A DNA stretch of 52,514 nt from Treponema sp. (lineage in GTDB: Bacteria; Spirochaetota; Spirochaetia; Treponematales; Treponemataceae), in assembly GCA_022510905.1 (NCBI GenBank), contig JAFLSN010000016.1:1-52514 (forward strand), read 5' to 3'. Numbering within the stretch: the first letter of the stretch is position 1; every line of letters begins with the position of its first letter. The notes below the pieces were generated by a model that made no database searches, was not told where the DNA came from, and saw only the letters and a list, made by a program, of their open reading frames with translations. This document shows positions 51,160-52,514 of this stretch, in pieces. The translations under genes and the position numbers were made by a program.

Positions 51160-51335
51160 GTGGAATTCAGCGATTTGTGGGTGAAAGTTGCATGGCCAGA
51201 AAGCGGAATCAGTGTTTTTCAGGCCAACAAAAACTTTGCAGCGCACAATAAAAGAATAAAAAGCGCACCGAGAAGGCATGGACGCAATGCAGCCAATTCC
51301 GTACAACCTGAAAGATTCAACGCCGCCTCTGTTCA

Positions 51336-51822
51336 TTAAAAATCAGCTTGTGCAGATTTTTCTGACAGGAAACATCTTTTTTCGTTCTCCATATTGAAAG
51401 GCATTTCCTTTGCAATTATTATATTTTCTTTTATCTCAAATTCGGGAAATTCCGCTTGAATTCTAATCAATTTATTTTTTAATAAATCATCAATGACTTC
51501 TTCTTGCCAAAAATTAATCCACTTGACGGTAACAGGAAACTTTCCATTCATGTGGCGGCCATACTTTCTTGCGATAATTTTATTTGATATGCATCCCCAA
51601 AAAAGGTTTAAATTGGTTTACCAGCATCGAAAACAAGTTCTTTATGAAAGCCACATTCTCAACTGAAGTCAAATCCATGTCTATGGGTATATCTATAACA
51701 CAGGTGTTTACAAAGTGTATGTCCTTGTTTCCTATATGCAAATCAACTGAGAAATCAACGGCTTTGTCTTTTTTGGTGACAAAAGAAATATAATATCCTA
51801 AATCTTCGAATATCTGCCCCAT
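51336..51822 (-). pseudogene. Immunity protein-like gene broken by homopolymer frameshifts
   Basis: Two open frames (51580-51822 and 51336-51551) are pieces of one gene. Removing one T from the T6 run (plus-strand A6 at 51599-51604) joins NQFKPF to WGCISNKIIARKYG and then NGKFPVTVKWINFWQEEV, a continuous protein of about 162 residues. The layout and motifs (PFWG, GKFPVTVKWINF) are like the Imm52-type polymorphic-toxin immunity family, but I am not certain. Upstream, a second single-base shift near 51819-51823 would add ANVYEELPSTFDSFCSLLK, in frame with the end of the 174-aa gene. The DNA is AT-rich compared with its neighbours. It could be a true pseudogene, a contingency locus or a sequencing error. 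Confidence 0.5.
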
Positions 51823-51925
51823 TTTCTTGATTTACATTTGATTTCAAGAGGCTACAGAATGAATCAAATGTACTGGGCAGTTCTTCATACACATTAGCCG
51901 CTTCGTTAATGTAAAGGCAGGAAAA

Positions 51926-52450
51926 TTAGCTTATTTTCTTTAGGTTTTCAATAAAAACAAATGCCCGTCTTGATGTTTCTTCAAATGTTACTGTTGAATT
52001 TTCCGCGCCTTTCCATAGAACGATTGAGTATTTTTGTATCATAATCAATGTCTCCCAAAAACACAATTTTTTCGTCATCCATATTTTAGTATTTTTATGA
52101 TTTCTTTTTTTAAATTCTTTGAGCGCATCGCACCATTCATCAATCAGCAGCTGCAGTTCTTTTGTATCTACCTCACAACAAGTATTGGCATATTCCTCAT
52201 CATCGTCTGCCAGATTGTCATATACTTTGGTCGTGGCAGGCGTTATATCCGCCCCGCAAACGTTGCCAAAAAACTTTTTTGCCTCGCATTCCCTGGAGAG
52301 GACTTTATCAAAATCTGATTTTATCGAATCCGTAAATGCCGGGACTTCGGCGGATAAGAAATGGAATCCATGCATACAGTATAGCATAATTTGACGGCAC
52401 TGCGCGAAGAAGACCGTGCGGGTCTTTGCGGATTCATAACATGAAAACAT
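51926..52450 (-). CDS. Unknown AT-rich 174-aa protein
   Basis: Not recognised. 174 residues, acidic centre (DNLADDDEEYANTCC) and a basic stretch after it, with no signal peptide or clear membrane segment. GAGGT lies 7 nt before the ATG (52448-52450) and a TATAAT (52485-52480) stands further upstream, so the start is supported. The region is distinctly more AT-rich than gltB, and the next gene downstream is a broken immunity-like gene, so this is probably part of an acquired toxin-immunity-type island that continues outside the window. No catalytic motif was seen. Confidence 0.55.
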   Translation of the reverse strand: MFSCYESAKTRTVFFAQCRQIMLYCMHGFHFLSAEVPAFTDSIKSDFDKVLSRECEAKKFFGNVCGADITPATTKVYDNLADDDEEYANTCCEVDTKELQLLIDEWCDALKEFKKRNHKNTKIWMTKKLCFWETLIMIQKYSIVLWKGAENSTVTFEETSRRAFVFIENLKKIS

Positions 52451-52514
52451 GCTGTAACCTCATTGCACATCCAGTGTTAATTATATAGTAAGTCTGTAGG
52501 AAATATGTATTCAC

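Noticed and set aside
50953..51336. N-terminal extension of gltB by 128 codons
   Set aside because: It passes through the promoter and attenuator-like leader. The ATG at 50952 has a ribosome site and places the nucleophile Cys near the N-terminus.
1..52514. CRISPR arrays
   Set aside because: I looked for regularly spaced short direct repeats and found only the 24-bp and 81-bp head-to-tail tandems, which have no spacers.

Overview
The window looks like chromosome of a treponeme (Spirochaetota, genus Treponema or a close relative) with roughly 50% GC. The reasons are two tandem periplasmic-flagellar core flagellins that both begin MVINHNMS, followed by flaG, fliD, two spirochaete-type unknown genes and tsaE-tsaB, in an order I recall from Treponema pallidum; a tig-clpP-clpX cluster; and several treponeme-style receptor and propeller proteins. 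The species cannot be named from the sequence alone. Most genes are ordinary housekeeping genes in tight operons with overlapping stop/start codons.

Layout. 1-1.0 kb: end of fliI and fliJ (+). 1.3 kb: a small zinc-ribbon gene (-). 2.3-5.9 kb (+): periplasmic ankyrin protein, rsmD, and a GT4 glycosyltransferase. 6.1-9.8 kb (-): clpX, clpP, tig and two identical tRNA-Gly. 10.2 kb: an unknown protein. 11.1-11.5 kb (-): tRNA Leu-Lys-Arg-His. 11.6-12.4 kb: a decayed IS1595-family copy, a 24-bp tandem repeat and a dispersed repeat. 12.6-20.8 kb (-): flaB-flaB-flaG-fliD-unknown-PilZ protein-small protein-tsaE-tsaB. 21.0-21.4 kb: a second dispersed repeat and IS remnant. 21.5-25.8 kb (-): lnt-bioY-bioM-bioN (lipoprotein acylation plus biotin ECF uptake). 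26.0-30.9 kb (+): galactokinase-like GHMP kinase, surE, a TPR protein, and an NHL/VWA-like secreted protein. 31.4-33.0 kb (-): TGS-uridine kinase, divergent from a lysR gene (33.4-34.2 kb); an 81-bp tandem repeat lies between them. 34.5-37.6 kb (+): a large membrane adenylate cyclase with a propeller sensor. 37.8-43.4 kb (+): sufC-sufB-sufD-sufS and, separately, sufU (Fe-S assembly). 43.8 kb: a lone tyrosine recombinase. 45.0-45.7 kb: HU (-), tRNA-Val and tRNA-Pro (+). 46.3-51.0 kb (-): gltB with an attenuator-like leader. 51.3-52.5 kb (-): AT-rich foreign-looking DNA with a frameshift-broken immunity-like gene and one unknown gene.

Promoters are recognisable by eye: TTGACA-like -35, 17-18 bp spacer and TATACT, CATAAT or TATATT -10 boxes. 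At least three genes (ankyrin, glycosyltransferase, sufU) have the -10 box only 7 nt from the start codon, which predicts leaderless mRNAs. A sigma-28-type promoter precedes the first flagellin. I found no clearly new multi-gene system. The best leads are the lnt gene with an AT-hook-like tail, the repeat-filled divergent lysR/uridine kinase region, the gltB leader, the palindrome over the suf promoter, the decayed dispersed repeats, and the frameshifted immunity-like gene.
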